Shown piece by piece: positions 18,083-26,798 of a stretch of DNA of 64,000 nt (position 1 is its first letter; the number at the start of each line of letters is the position of its first letter). Below the pieces are notes generated by a model. The model made no database searches. It was not told where the DNA came from and saw only the letters and a list, made by a program, of their open reading frames with translations. The DNA lies in contig NZ_WQBE01000007.1 in the NCBI RefSeq assembly GCF_013032005.1, forward strand, positions 124,001-188,000. The letters run 5' to 3'. The position numbers were made by a program, and so were the translations under genes. Source of the stretch: Ruegeria atlantica. GTDB taxonomy: Bacteria; Pseudomonadota; Alphaproteobacteria; Rhodobacterales; Rhodobacteraceae.

Positions 18083-18942
18083 CTGATCCTCCGCCCCAGA
18101 GCGGTGACGACCACCACGAACAGGATTGCAACGCAGCCGACCGAAAGCATGGCAAGCAGAGACAGGGTTGCACCCAAGGGCCAATTATTGGCCGCGCCAA
18201 ACTGCACCTGAATCAAATTAGCCACCATTTTCCCCTGCGAGCCACCGACCAGGGCCGGCGTGACGTAGTCGCCCACCGTGGGGATGAAGATGATCAAGCA
18301 GGCGGCGATGATCCCTGGCACAGTCAGAGGCAAAGTCACGCGCACAAACCGTTCCAGCTTGCTGCACCCAAGGTCGGTTGCGGCCTCTAACAAGCTGCGG
18401 TCGATCTTTTGCAGCGACACGTAAATCGGCAGGATCGCAAATGGCGCCCATGCATGTGCAAGTGTAAGGACAACGGCGAATTCATTGTAGAGCAGGAAGG
18501 TCAGTGGTTCCTGTATCAACCCCAGCGAAATAAGGGCCGAATTCATCACCCCATTAAAGCCTAGGATCAGTTTCCAACTGAACACCCGCAGCAGGTAGCT
18601 GCTCCAGAAGGGAATGGTGATCAGCAATAGCCAGAGGGTCTTTTTCTGCGTCCGAAATGCGATGAAGTAGGCAATCGGATAGGCCAGACCGACTGTTGCC
18701 AGCGTCACCGCCCCCGCTATCGCAACCGATCGGATCATTAGATGCCGGACCAACGGATCGGTGAACGCCTCTTGGTAATTCGCCCATGTCAGCGTGCGGT
18801 CAATCTCGACATAGGTCTGGGTCCAAAAGCTGTAGGCGACAAGAATGCACAGGGGCACGGCCACAAGCAGACCGACATAGAGCGTCGCAGGCGCGCTCAG
18901 TGCCAGGCCCTTGCCCGTTTCACTTCGTATGACTCCAGCCAT
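18079..18942 (-). CDS. ABC transporter inner-membrane permease (PotB-like)
   Basis: A permease of about 287 residues, the first gene of the seven-gene operon. It has six hydrophobic segments and an EAA loop (LLEAATDLGCSKLERFVRV). The ATG at 18942 follows AGGGAAG; the longer in-frame version starting at 19008 would begin inside the operator and is rejected. The TetR-type palindrome 18991-19010 lies about 50 bases upstream. Confidence 0.88.
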   Translation of the reverse strand: MAGVIRSETGKGLALSAPATLYVGLLVAVPLCILVAYSFWTQTYVEIDRTLTWANYQEAFTDPLVRHLMIRSVAIAGAVTLATVGLAYPIAYFIAFRTQKKTLWLLLITIPFWSSYLLRVFSWKLILGFNGVMNSALISLGLIQEPLTFLLYNEFAVVLTLAHAWAPFAILPIYVSLQKIDRSLLEAATDLGCSKLERFVRVTLPLTVPGIIAACLIIFIPTVGDYVTPALVGGSQGKMVANLIQVQFGAANNWPLGATLSLLAMLSVGCVAILFVVVVTALGRRIR

Positions 18943-18990
18943 GCTTCCCTGCTGAACTTTGCTTTCGGTGGCGCGACAATATCGATCACA

Positions 18991-19010
18991 AAATGGACAA
19001 TCGTCCATTT
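18991..19010 (-). promoter_or_regulatory. Perfect TetR-type operator upstream of the betaine operon
   Basis: AAATGGACAATCGTCCATTT has 8-bp perfect arms around N4. On the minus strand a TTGACA (19041-19036) followed by CAGATT 18 bp away would put the transcript start at or inside this palindrome. The divergent TetR at 19133 is the likely ligand-responsive repressor. The half-site resembles that at 8633-8650. Confidence 0.65.
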
Positions 19011-19132
19011 AAATCTGGAATTTTAGGGCTAGCTGTGTCAACTGATATTTTCACAACCGGGGCTGGCCAATTTCCCAAAGGCCATTAGAAGGACCCGCAA
19101 GAGACTGAAAACAAACAAAACCACCTGATCAG

Positions 19133-19774
19133 ATGACTGGAAGACGACAAGAAATTCGAGAACGAAACCGCCTATCACTGATCGAGGCGGTACTCGACTC
19201 GGTCGCAGAAAAGGGGATTTCCGAGACGTCGGTCAGCGAAATCATTCAACGTGCCGATTTATCCCGCGGCATGATTCACCTTCATTTCGGGGGTAAGGAC
19301 AACCTTGTCGACGAAGCTGCGCGCTATTCGTCCGAGCAATATTACAATGGCATTTATGCCATGCTGGAAACGACCGGACAAACAGGCCAGGAACATATTG
19401 AGATGATCGTTCGGGGTGACTTGAGCGAAGCCATTCTCAATAAGAAAAACGTCGCAATTTGGTACGCGTTTCGAGGTGAGGCCAGGAACAGAGCGGCAAT
19501 CGCTGCGTTTTCAGATACCCGCGATGCAAAGCTTCGGAAACTGATCTTCAACGCGTTCGCCCGCATAGCGAAAGAGACTGAAATCGAACACCCAAATCAA
19601 GTTGCGCGCGACGCCACTCACGGCACGCTCGCCATGTTGGAAGGCATGTGGACTGACTACCTGCTTCACCCGGATTCCTTTGATCGCGACGAAGCAATGC
19701 GAATTGTCTTTCGGTTCCTGAGGGCAATGTTCCCCAAACATTTCGACCTTAGTGGCGCCCGGTTATATCAATGA
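19133..19774 (+). CDS. TetR/BetI-like repressor (second of two)
   Basis: A 213-residue regulator with the helix-turn-helix around SEIIQRADLSRGMIHLHFG and a BetI-like ligand domain (WYAFRGEA, LEGMWTDYLLH, MFPKHFD). These landmarks align with those of the TetR at 7909-8508. It is divergent from the transporter/demethylase operon and likely controls it, with the inducer probably the imported compound or a product of it. The Shine-Dalgarno sequence before the ATG is weak. Confidence 0.88.
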   Translation: MTGRRQEIRERNRLSLIEAVLDSVAEKGISETSVSEIIQRADLSRGMIHLHFGGKDNLVDEAARYSSEQYYNGIYAMLETTGQTGQEHIEMIVRGDLSEAILNKKNVAIWYAFRGEARNRAAIAAFSDTRDAKLRKLIFNAFARIAKETEIEHPNQVARDATHGTLAMLEGMWTDYLLHPDSFDRDEAMRIVFRFLRAMFPKHFDLSGARLYQ

Positions 19775-19940
19775 AGCTTGCGACACAGTGCCTGTCTGGC
19801 CACTTTAGCTTGGGATATCCGACAAGGTTTGCGCTTTCCTTCTTGTGTTGCAGTCACAAGACTGACTAAACGCGCCAGGTTTCCATACATAAGATTGCCT
19901 ACAGCAATAGGCGTCCTTCGGCGGTTCGTCCCTGCCCTCA

Positions 19941-20330
19941 TCAGGATTCAGTCGGCGCATAGCTTCCGTCTTTGCGATGCACTTCGCGCCCGCTGAGTGG
20001 CGGATTGAAGACGCAGACAAGCCGCAAATCAGCGTCTGTTGCGCGAACGAGGTGCCGGTCATGTTGATCCAATGCATAAAGAGTAAATGGCTCAAGCGAA
20101 TGCCAGGTTTCATCGCCTGAGGTCTTTATCTGCCCTTTGCCTTCGATACAGTAACACGCCTCTAGATGATGGGTGTATTCAAGCTCAAGCATTTCACCCT
20201 TTTTGATGATCGTATCCGTAAGCGAAAACCCCATGCCATCAGATGCCAGCAACAGTCGTCTGCTGTTCCAACCCGGACCGGAAACATCCCGATCTGTACC
20301 TAGGATTTCATTGAGTGCCCTAACAATCAT
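19941..20330 (-). CDS. ectC: Ectoine synthase EctC, without neighbouring ectA/ectB
   Basis: A 129-residue cupin matching EctC along its length: MIVR start, the LEACYCIEGKG segment, YALDQHDRHLVRA, and the VFNPPLSGREVH terminal motif. EctC normally cyclises N-gamma-acetyl-diaminobutyrate to ectoine. No ectA, ectB or ectD gene lies in this window, so it is a solitary copy. Solitary EctC proteins are known; EctC can also cyclise glutamine to a related heterocycle in vitro. The gene follows the SDR gene by 15 bases and forms a two-gene unit with it. Confidence 0.9.
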   Translation of the reverse strand: MIVRALNEILGTDRDVSGPGWNSRRLLLASDGMGFSLTDTIIKKGEMLELEYTHHLEACYCIEGKGQIKTSGDETWHSLEPFTLYALDQHDRHLVRATDADLRLVCVFNPPLSGREVHRKDGSYAPTES

Positions 20331-20345
20331 ATTTCTGCCTCGTTG

Positions 20346-21095
20346 CTACCGAACCGCGCGGTTCATCCCGCCGTCGGACAATATACTCTGACCGTTAATA
20401 TACCGGGCTCCCTCGCTGGCAAGAAAGACACAAGCCTGTCCAATCTCTTCAAAAGTTGCTGACCGCTGAGCGGGAATTTCACGGCGGGCCCGTTCGGACA
20501 GGTTTACGTTCTCGCAGAAGCCGGGCAGCAGGTTATTCATTCGAATATTGTAACGTGCATAGCGATCCCCATAGAGCTTTGAGAAACTGTGCAAAGCGCC
20601 GCGCAGCATGCTCATGGGATAGGGCGCACGTGGTTCGATTGTGTTCATGGACGAAATATTTACGAAAGCGCCCCCGCCTTGTTCAATCAAGATAGGCGTG
20701 ACGATACGAGCAATCTTGACGACGTTCAGCACATACATGTCCAGACTTTCGTGCCACAACTCATCGCTCAGCTCCAAAAGCGGTCCGTCAAAGTCGGGGT
20801 CGAATCCCACCGTTTTGATGGCTTCGGGCACCGTTCCGCCGTGGCCCATGTTGCTGACGATTGCATCAATCCGCCCATATTCGCTCATGGTGTCGTCGAT
20901 CATTGCTTGCAGATCATCGACATCCAGCACAGAACCGCGGCGGCCGATGCCCCCAAGCTCCTCGGCCAGTTCGACCGAGCGGTTCGACGGGGACATCAGC
21001 GAAACCTTGTAGCCTGCTTTTGCCATTTCGACCGCACAGCCCCGGCCAATGCCTTGGCCTGTACCTGTCATCAGCGCGACTTTGGATTCGGGCAT
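20346..21095 (-). CDS. Short-chain dehydrogenase/reductase lacking the YxxxK pair
   Basis: A 249-residue SDR with the cofactor motif TGTGQGIG and the SSM motif. In the usual active-site position it reads APYPMSMLRGAL, so the catalytic lysine four residues after the tyrosine is a methionine. I recall related SDRs with PxPxS-x2-RxAL in this region, so this is probably a subfamily trait rather than a mutation. It may be a reductase with altered chemistry or a non-catalytic member. It is divergent from the LysR gene and precedes ectC. Confidence 0.82.
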   Translation of the reverse strand: MPESKVALMTGTGQGIGRGCAVEMAKAGYKVSLMSPSNRSVELAEELGGIGRRGSVLDVDDLQAMIDDTMSEYGRIDAIVSNMGHGGTVPEAIKTVGFDPDFDGPLLELSDELWHESLDMYVLNVVKIARIVTPILIEQGGGAFVNISSMNTIEPRAPYPMSMLRGALHSFSKLYGDRYARYNIRMNNLLPGFCENVNLSERARREIPAQRSATFEEIGQACVFLASEGARYINGQSILSDGGMNRAVR

Positions 21096-21140
21096 GGGAA
21101 TTCCCTTCTTTAGGCAAGCAAAGTGTGAGATTTTTTGTGT

Positions 21141-21154
21141 TTAGATCAGTCTAA
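21141..21154. promoter_or_regulatory. LysR-type T-N11-A palindrome between SDR and LysR genes
   Basis: TTAGATCAGTCTAA has 5-bp arms around N4 and contains two overlapping T-N11-A matches. A further TTAGA half-site lies at about 21200. The position, between a LysR gene and its divergent target, fits a regulator-binding site. Confidence 0.5.
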
Positions 21155-21213
21155 CTTCTTACATTTAAGCGCAGCTATCGAATTTTTGGCACGTTACTGT
21201 TAGATTTTCTCAC

Positions 21214-22092
21214 ATGATGGAAAATCTCAGACACCTTCGTGCCCTTCAGGCGTTTGACGAAACTGCAACCCATTCCAGCCTGACCAAGGCAGCGGGTGTG
21301 CTGAACGTCACCCACGGAGCGATCAGCCGACAAATAAAGTTGCTGGAACTGCACCTTGGGGTGACACTCTTTCATCGCCGCCCCAACGGCGTTGAATTGA
21401 CCAAAGCCGGCAAACGCCTGCACCAATCAACACGCGGGGCATTTTCTGCATTGCAGTTGGGCGTGATGGAGGTGAAGCGATTACATCACCGCCAGTCGAT
21501 TACAGTGTCTTTATCCACATCATTGGCGCTCAAATGGCTTGTGCCGTTACTAAGTTCGTTTCAACAAGAACATCCGGGTATCGCGCTATTGCTGGACACA
21601 AATGATGCCTTTGCCGATTTCGATACGTCCGAGGTTGATGTAGCCCTGCGATTTGGAGAACCGGGTTGGGACGGGCTTTATCACGAGCAAATAAGACAAG
21701 AGGAGCTGGTCGTCGTAGCCGCGCCATCGCTTGTCGAGAATACACAGCTGCCAATGCGTGCCACTGACATCACCGATCTTCCACTGTTGCACGATGCCTT
21801 CAACATCGGCTGGGAAAGCTGGGCCGCGCAAGTTGGTCTGAACGCGGATCAGATCAACTCGCAGAGCATCAAATACGTGGATAGTGCTGTGCTTTTGGAG
21901 GCCGCGATTGACGGACAGGGCGTGGCATTGGCAAGACACCTCTTGGCGGCGAGAGACTTGGAATTTGGTCGTCTGATCCGTCTGGACGAAAGCCATGTTC
22001 CGCTGGATCGCGGGCTCTACTTTGTCTGTCGACCCAGCGATCAGGATCGAGTCTCGGTGAGAATTTTCAAGAAATGGCTTTTGTCGATTTGA
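21214..22092 (+). CDS. LysR-family regulator (GcvA-like)
   Basis: A 292-residue LTTR: winged helix-turn-helix within residues 1-65 (SLTKAAGVLNVTHGAISRQI), then a periplasmic-binding-like effector domain. The pattern resembles GcvA-type regulators. It is divergent from the SDR-ectC unit and probably activates it. Two adjacent ATGs are possible starts; no clear Shine-Dalgarno precedes either. The gene is convergent with urtE, 25 bases away. Confidence 0.87.
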   Translation: MMENLRHLRALQAFDETATHSSLTKAAGVLNVTHGAISRQIKLLELHLGVTLFHRRPNGVELTKAGKRLHQSTRGAFSALQLGVMEVKRLHHRQSITVSLSTSLALKWLVPLLSSFQQEHPGIALLLDTNDAFADFDTSEVDVALRFGEPGWDGLYHEQIRQEELVVVAAPSLVENTQLPMRATDITDLPLLHDAFNIGWESWAAQVGLNADQINSQSIKYVDSAVLLEAAIDGQGVALARHLLAARDLEFGRLIRLDESHVPLDRGLYFVCRPSDQDRVSVRIFKKWLLSI

Positions 22093-22116
22093 CCTACGGG
22101 TTTCATCAAATTCCCC

Positions 22117-22812
22117 CTAGACGGATACGGCCTGCAACACCTGATTACGCGTAAGGTTATCTCTTGTGCCTTTGATCATGACTTCGCCACGCCGTAACAC
22201 GACAAGCCTGTCAGCAAGGTCATAGGCAAAGTCGAAATACTGCTCGACCAGAACAATTGCCATTCTACTTGTCGTTCTGAGGTGCCGGATCACTTCGCCA
22301 ATCTGTTGGATGATGTTCGGTTGAATGCCTTCGGTTGGTTCGTCAAGCAGCAACAGGTTCGGCTTTGTGATCAGCGCCCGCGCGATGGCCAGCTGTTGCT
22401 GCTGGCCGCCGGAAAGGTCACCGCCGCGCCGGTTCTGCATCTGTTTGAGGACCGGGAACAGGTCGAATATCTCATCCGGGACGAAATGCTCACTGACAGG
22501 CAGGCAAGAGAACCCCGTTTCCAGATTCTCGCGAACTGTCAGCAAAGGGAATATCTCGCGCCCTTGCGGGACGTAGGCCACACCTTTCCAGGCCATCCGA
22601 TGCGCAGGTAAGACACCCAATTGTTCCCCGTTAAGCTCCAATTTTCCACCGGAACGCGGATGCGTGCCCGAGATTGCCTTCATCAGGCTGGTTTTCCCGA
22701 CACCGTTGGTCCCCATGACGCAGGTCACTTCACCTTGCCTGGCTTCCATGGAAATCCCGTTAAGAATTTGCGAGTGCCCATAGTGCAAAGTCAGATCGGT
22801 CAGCTTCAGCAT
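22117..22812 (-). CDS. urtE: Urea ABC transporter ATPase UrtE
   Basis: A 231-residue ATPase with Walker A GTNGVGKTSLMK, signature LSGGQQQQLAIARAL and Walker B LLLLDEPTEGIQPNI. Its form is LivF/UrtE-like. It is the last gene of urtABCDE, three bases after urtD, and with urtD forms the cytoplasmic energising pair. Assignment to urea rather than branched-chain amino acids rests on the whole operon and adjacent urease genes. Confidence 0.93.
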   Translation of the reverse strand: MLKLTDLTLHYGHSQILNGISMEARQGEVTCVMGTNGVGKTSLMKAISGTHPRSGGKLELNGEQLGVLPAHRMAWKGVAYVPQGREIFPLLTVRENLETGFSCLPVSEHFVPDEIFDLFPVLKQMQNRRGGDLSGGQQQQLAIARALITKPNLLLLDEPTEGIQPNIIQQIGEVIRHLRTTSRMAIVLVEQYFDFAYDLADRLVVLRRGEVMIKGTRDNLTRNQVLQAVSV

Positions 22813-22815
22813 TGT

Positions 22816-23556
22816 TTAGCGCCCCAGGTAGACATCGATGACGTCTTGATTAGATGTCACGTGATCAAGACTGCCCTCGGCCAAAACAGATCCTTCGTGC
22901 AAAACCGTGACCTTGCAGTTCAGACGCCGCACAAACTCCATGTCATGCTCAACCACCACAACAGCGCGGGTTTTTGCAGCCTTAACAAGCAAGTCTGTAG
23001 TGTGTTCACGCTCTTGCGGTGTCATGCCTGCGGCGGGTTCGTCAACCAATAGCAGACGTGGGTCTTGTGCAAGCAGCATGCCAATTTCCAACCACTGTTT
23101 CTGCCCATGGCTCAGTTCACCGGATTTGCGGCTTAGTTCCTGATGCAAACCAATTTCGGCGGCCAGATCTTTGACTTTCTGCAGATCATTTGCCGAAGGG
23201 CGGTAAAGTAACACACCCAGCCAACCACGTTTGTTTTTAAGTGCCATCAGCAGGTTTTCCTGTACAGTCTGATCTTCGAAGACGGTTGGTTTCTGAAACT
23301 TCCGCCCGATCCCTGCCTGCGCGATTTTTGCCTCGGTCATGTCCAACAAAGAAATGGACTTCTTTCCCCAGATAACCCGCCCCTCATCAGGTCGTGTCTT
23401 ACCTGTGATGATGTCCATGAACGTGGTCTTGCCTGCACCGTTAGGGCCGATTACAGCGCGCAATTCGGCATCACCAATTTGGAACGACAAGTTATTGATC
23501 GCGCGGAAACCGTCAAAAGTGACCGAGACGCCGCTCACCTCTAGCAGAGTACTCAT
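22816..23556 (-). CDS. urtD: Urea ABC transporter ATPase UrtD
   Basis: A 246-residue ATPase with Walker A GPNGAGKTTFMD and Walker B LLLVDEPAAGMTPQE. The signature motif reads LSHGQKQWLEIGMLL, as is usual for UrtD, instead of LSGGQ. The start overlaps the urtC stop by ATGA. Confidence 0.93.
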   Translation of the reverse strand: MSTLLEVSGVSVTFDGFRAINNLSFQIGDAELRAVIGPNGAGKTTFMDIITGKTRPDEGRVIWGKKSISLLDMTEAKIAQAGIGRKFQKPTVFEDQTVQENLLMALKNKRGWLGVLLYRPSANDLQKVKDLAAEIGLHQELSRKSGELSHGQKQWLEIGMLLAQDPRLLLVDEPAAGMTPQEREHTTDLLVKAAKTRAVVVVEHDMEFVRRLNCKVTVLHEGSVLAEGSLDHVTSNQDVIDVYLGR

Positions 23557-24782
23557 TCAATGGCCTCCTTTTCACGCAACGCTCCGTCATCGGGACCCAG
23601 GTTGGCACAGTGGCGATCCGGGTGTCGCCGGTCGCTCCATAAGTCGAATAACCCGCCTATCCCTTGCGGAGCGAACAGAGTGACCAGCACGAACGAGACG
23701 CCCAGCAGCACCTGCCACCAGTCGACCCATTTGATGGTGTGGAAACCCAACGGAATGTTGGGCGCTTGCCCGCCAGTGAACCAGGTGCTGAGCAGGCTTA
23801 CAAACGCCGCACCGATCACAGCACCATAGAGACGCCCGCGCCCACCGATGGCGACCCAGACGGCCAGATAGATAGACGCGATGGGGGCCATCTCCTCGGG
23901 GTTGATGATGCCTGCCTGCGGGTAATAAAGCGCACCCGCGATGGCGGCTATGCAGGCGGTCAGGGTGAAGACGGTCAGCTTGTAAACCTCGACCGAATAT
24001 CCAAGAAACCGCACCCGCGCCTCGTTATCGCGGATGCCGCGGATGACCGAGCCAAACTTACCCGAAACGATCCACGCCGCCAGCATGTAACCCAGTCCCA
24101 GCGCCAATGCCGAAGCCCAGAGGAACCAGATCGACACCACGTCCTGCGAGGCGGTCACGCCGGGCAAGTTCTGCAAGCCCGACAGCCCGTTGTTGCCACG
24201 CAAACCGCTGTCGTTTTGGAACAGATACAGCGCCAAGGCCAATGTCATCGCCTGAGTCAGGATCGACAGGTACACACCGGTAACGCGACTGCGGAAAGCC
24301 AACCAGCCAAAAATCAGCGCAAGAAGACCGGGTACCAGCACGATCAGCGCCAACTGCAGAACCAAACTGTGGGAAAACGCCCAGATCAGCGGGAATTCCG
24401 ATGATCCGACGACGCCGAAAATCTGCGTCCCGATGGCGTCCACGACCTCGGACGGTGTTGGCGGGATGTCGGCCTGCGACAGCGACTCGACCACGATCAG
24501 GCGGGTGCGTTCGTACATCAGCCACATGCCGATCATGTAGCCGCCCAGCCCGAAGAAGGCGAAGTGGCCCAGCGACAGGATGCCGGTGAAACCCCAGACC
24601 AGATCCATCGCCACTGCGATCAGGCACAAGCATAGGGTCTTGCCCAATGTCTTGACGAAACTGGTTGAGATTACGCCGATCCCGAACCCTTCGGACAGGA
24701 TGGTCACGCCCAATGTGAACAATGACAGGATGGCCAGAAAGACCAGCACGGAAGGGTTCTTGGCGACGAAGCTGCGTTCCAT
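23553..24782 (-). CDS. urtC: Urea ABC transporter permease UrtC
   Basis: A 409-residue LivM-like permease with about nine to ten hydrophobic segments. Recognisable landmarks are LSLGHFAFFGLGGYMIG and the GIRDNEARVRFLGY coupling segment. It pairs with UrtB to form the membrane channel. The stop overlaps urtD by ATGA. Confidence 0.93.
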   Translation of the reverse strand: MERSFVAKNPSVLVFLAILSLFTLGVTILSEGFGIGVISTSFVKTLGKTLCLCLIAVAMDLVWGFTGILSLGHFAFFGLGGYMIGMWLMYERTRLIVVESLSQADIPPTPSEVVDAIGTQIFGVVGSSEFPLIWAFSHSLVLQLALIVLVPGLLALIFGWLAFRSRVTGVYLSILTQAMTLALALYLFQNDSGLRGNNGLSGLQNLPGVTASQDVVSIWFLWASALALGLGYMLAAWIVSGKFGSVIRGIRDNEARVRFLGYSVEVYKLTVFTLTACIAAIAGALYYPQAGIINPEEMAPIASIYLAVWVAIGGRGRLYGAVIGAAFVSLLSTWFTGGQAPNIPLGFHTIKWVDWWQVLLGVSFVLVTLFAPQGIGGLFDLWSDRRHPDRHCANLGPDDGALREKEAIE

Positions 24783-24785
24783 GTC

Positions 24786-26738
24786 TCAATCCCCCGCCGC
24801 GCGACCTTTGAGGGCGATGATGCCCCTTGGTCGGAACTGGATGAAAACAATGATGAAGACGATCATGTAGGTTTGTGCCGCAAGGGTGTTCGAGGGGTTC
24901 ATCCACTCGATCCCTTTTTGCAGGAAGCCGATCATCCCCGCCCCGGCCAGTGCCCCCCAGATGTTGCCAACGCCGCCTACGACCACGGTCATGAAGCTTT
25001 GAACAATATAGTCGCTGCCCAGATCCGACGTGACCTTGGCAAAAAGGCCAATGGCGACCCCTGCAATCCCGGCGATGCCGGAACCCAAGCCAAAGGTCAG
25101 CATATTCACCCGCCCGGGATTGATCCCCATTGATCCAGCCATGCGTGGGTTCTGCGTAACCGCGCGCATCTCAAGACCCAGCCGTGTGCGTTTCATGATG
25201 TACAGGAACAGCCCCAGAAAGATCAGAGCCAGCACGAAGATCGCGATGCGGACATAGCTGATCGAAACCACATCATTCAGCACCCACGCCCCATCCAGCC
25301 AACCCGGCGCTGTCAGTGGACGGGCCTGCGTGCCAAAAATGTTCTTGGCCAGTTGTTGCAGGGCAATTGAGATGCCGAATGTCGCAAGAAGCGTCTCGAG
25401 CGGGCGGGCATAGAGCCAGCGGATCACCAACCGCTCCATCGCGACACCCATGGCGAAGGTGACGGCAAAGGCCATCGGGATCGCGACGATAATCGACAGC
25501 GTGTGGTCGGGGATGAATTGCTGAACGACATAGCCCGTATAGGCACCCATCATGATGAATTCGCCATGGGCCATATTGATCACGCCCATCACCCCAAAAG
25601 TGATGGCCAAGCCGATGGCCGCCAGAAAATAGATTGATGCCAGTGAGATCGCGTCCAGCAACAGGTCGAGTGTCTGGTTCAACCCGACCTTGAATTCAAT
25701 ATGATCCAAAGCCTTCTCGGCAGCGGCAGTTACCGTAGGCGAGGCCTCGCGATAGGTTTCAAAGAAGACATGTTTGCCCAGCGCGTCATCGATATCCGCC
25801 TCTGTTACCAACGCGGAAACCGCCCCCGTTTCAGCCAAGGCGGCATATGCTTGCGTGCGAGCGGTTTCGTTGTTCAATTGTGCAACCGGGACGCCACCGA
25901 CGCGGCCTCGGTCGATATTCGCTGACAAAGCCGTGCGGATGTCGTCCTGAGACACACGCGGAGCCGCAAGGTTGCTGGCGACCAGCAAGTCATATGCTTC
26001 GTCCCGCGACAAGGCCTCTGATCCGGGTTCCAGAACGATAGCGATATTCTCATCCGTCGGCAGATTCGGCGCGACCATTCGTGTGGTCACCACCAAAGGG
26101 TTCAGCGCCGCGCGCACGTCGACACCCAAGTCGTTTGACATTTCCTCAACCGCAGCCACGCGAGCCGCGGTGTCTGCGTCGTACCCAATGGTCAGCAATC
26201 GTTCGAGCCGCTGTTTCTGCGCCTTCAAATCTGCATCCGTTTCATCCTCGATCGAGGCGCGCAAAGGTTCAAGCAGAGCGCCTTCGGGGTCACGTTGAAT
26301 AGATTGCAGAGCGGCCAGGCGCCTTTTTCGATCCTGATCGGTCAGTTGGTACTGCACCAAAGCGGTCCCGATCATGGCGCGGACGCCGCTGTTGGGTTTC
26401 AATTGTTTCAGATCGGATTTCTCGTAAGTGCCGATTACCTCGCCTGTGTCGAAATCGGTCAGCTCGTATGACCGCCCTTCAACCCTTTTTCCCGCAAAGA
26501 ACAAACCATCGGATTTGCGCATCCACATGTCCTTGGCGGCCCATGTTTCAAGCATCACCTGCGCTTGTGGTAACCCACTGGCCGTAATCGCATCAATCGC
26601 CGGTTTGATCGTCTTGCGCGAGCTCTTGGCGATGATCTCCTGATGGCTTTGCAAGATCGGCTCCAGGCCAGCCTCTTGCGCGTTGGCGGGCAGGCAGGCA
26701 AACAGAATTGCGAGGCTCGCAAGGAATAGTCGAAACAT
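24786..26738 (-). CDS. urtB: Urea ABC transporter permease UrtB with N-terminal periplasmic extension
   Basis: A 650-residue protein: signal peptide (ending near ANAQEA), a periplasmic helical region of about 320 residues, then a LivH-like permease domain beginning near residue 350 (INMAHGEFIMMGAYTG). Extended UrtB proteins of this kind are normal, unlike the shorter LivH permeases. It sits between urtA and urtC. Confidence 0.93.
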   Translation of the reverse strand: MFRLFLASLAILFACLPANAQEAGLEPILQSHQEIIAKSSRKTIKPAIDAITASGLPQAQVMLETWAAKDMWMRKSDGLFFAGKRVEGRSYELTDFDTGEVIGTYEKSDLKQLKPNSGVRAMIGTALVQYQLTDQDRKRRLAALQSIQRDPEGALLEPLRASIEDETDADLKAQKQRLERLLTIGYDADTAARVAAVEEMSNDLGVDVRAALNPLVVTTRMVAPNLPTDENIAIVLEPGSEALSRDEAYDLLVASNLAAPRVSQDDIRTALSANIDRGRVGGVPVAQLNNETARTQAYAALAETGAVSALVTEADIDDALGKHVFFETYREASPTVTAAAEKALDHIEFKVGLNQTLDLLLDAISLASIYFLAAIGLAITFGVMGVINMAHGEFIMMGAYTGYVVQQFIPDHTLSIIVAIPMAFAVTFAMGVAMERLVIRWLYARPLETLLATFGISIALQQLAKNIFGTQARPLTAPGWLDGAWVLNDVVSISYVRIAIFVLALIFLGLFLYIMKRTRLGLEMRAVTQNPRMAGSMGINPGRVNMLTFGLGSGIAGIAGVAIGLFAKVTSDLGSDYIVQSFMTVVVGGVGNIWGALAGAGMIGFLQKGIEWMNPSNTLAAQTYMIVFIIVFIQFRPRGIIALKGRAAGD

Positions 26739-26798
26739 GTGGTGAAACCCGTGTGTCTTGGCGGCAAGGCGGGCGATTACACCCGCCTTGCTTGCAGA

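Noticed and set aside
19941-20330. Reading ectC as evidence of a full ectoine pathway here
   Set aside because: No ectA, ectB or ectD gene is present in the window.
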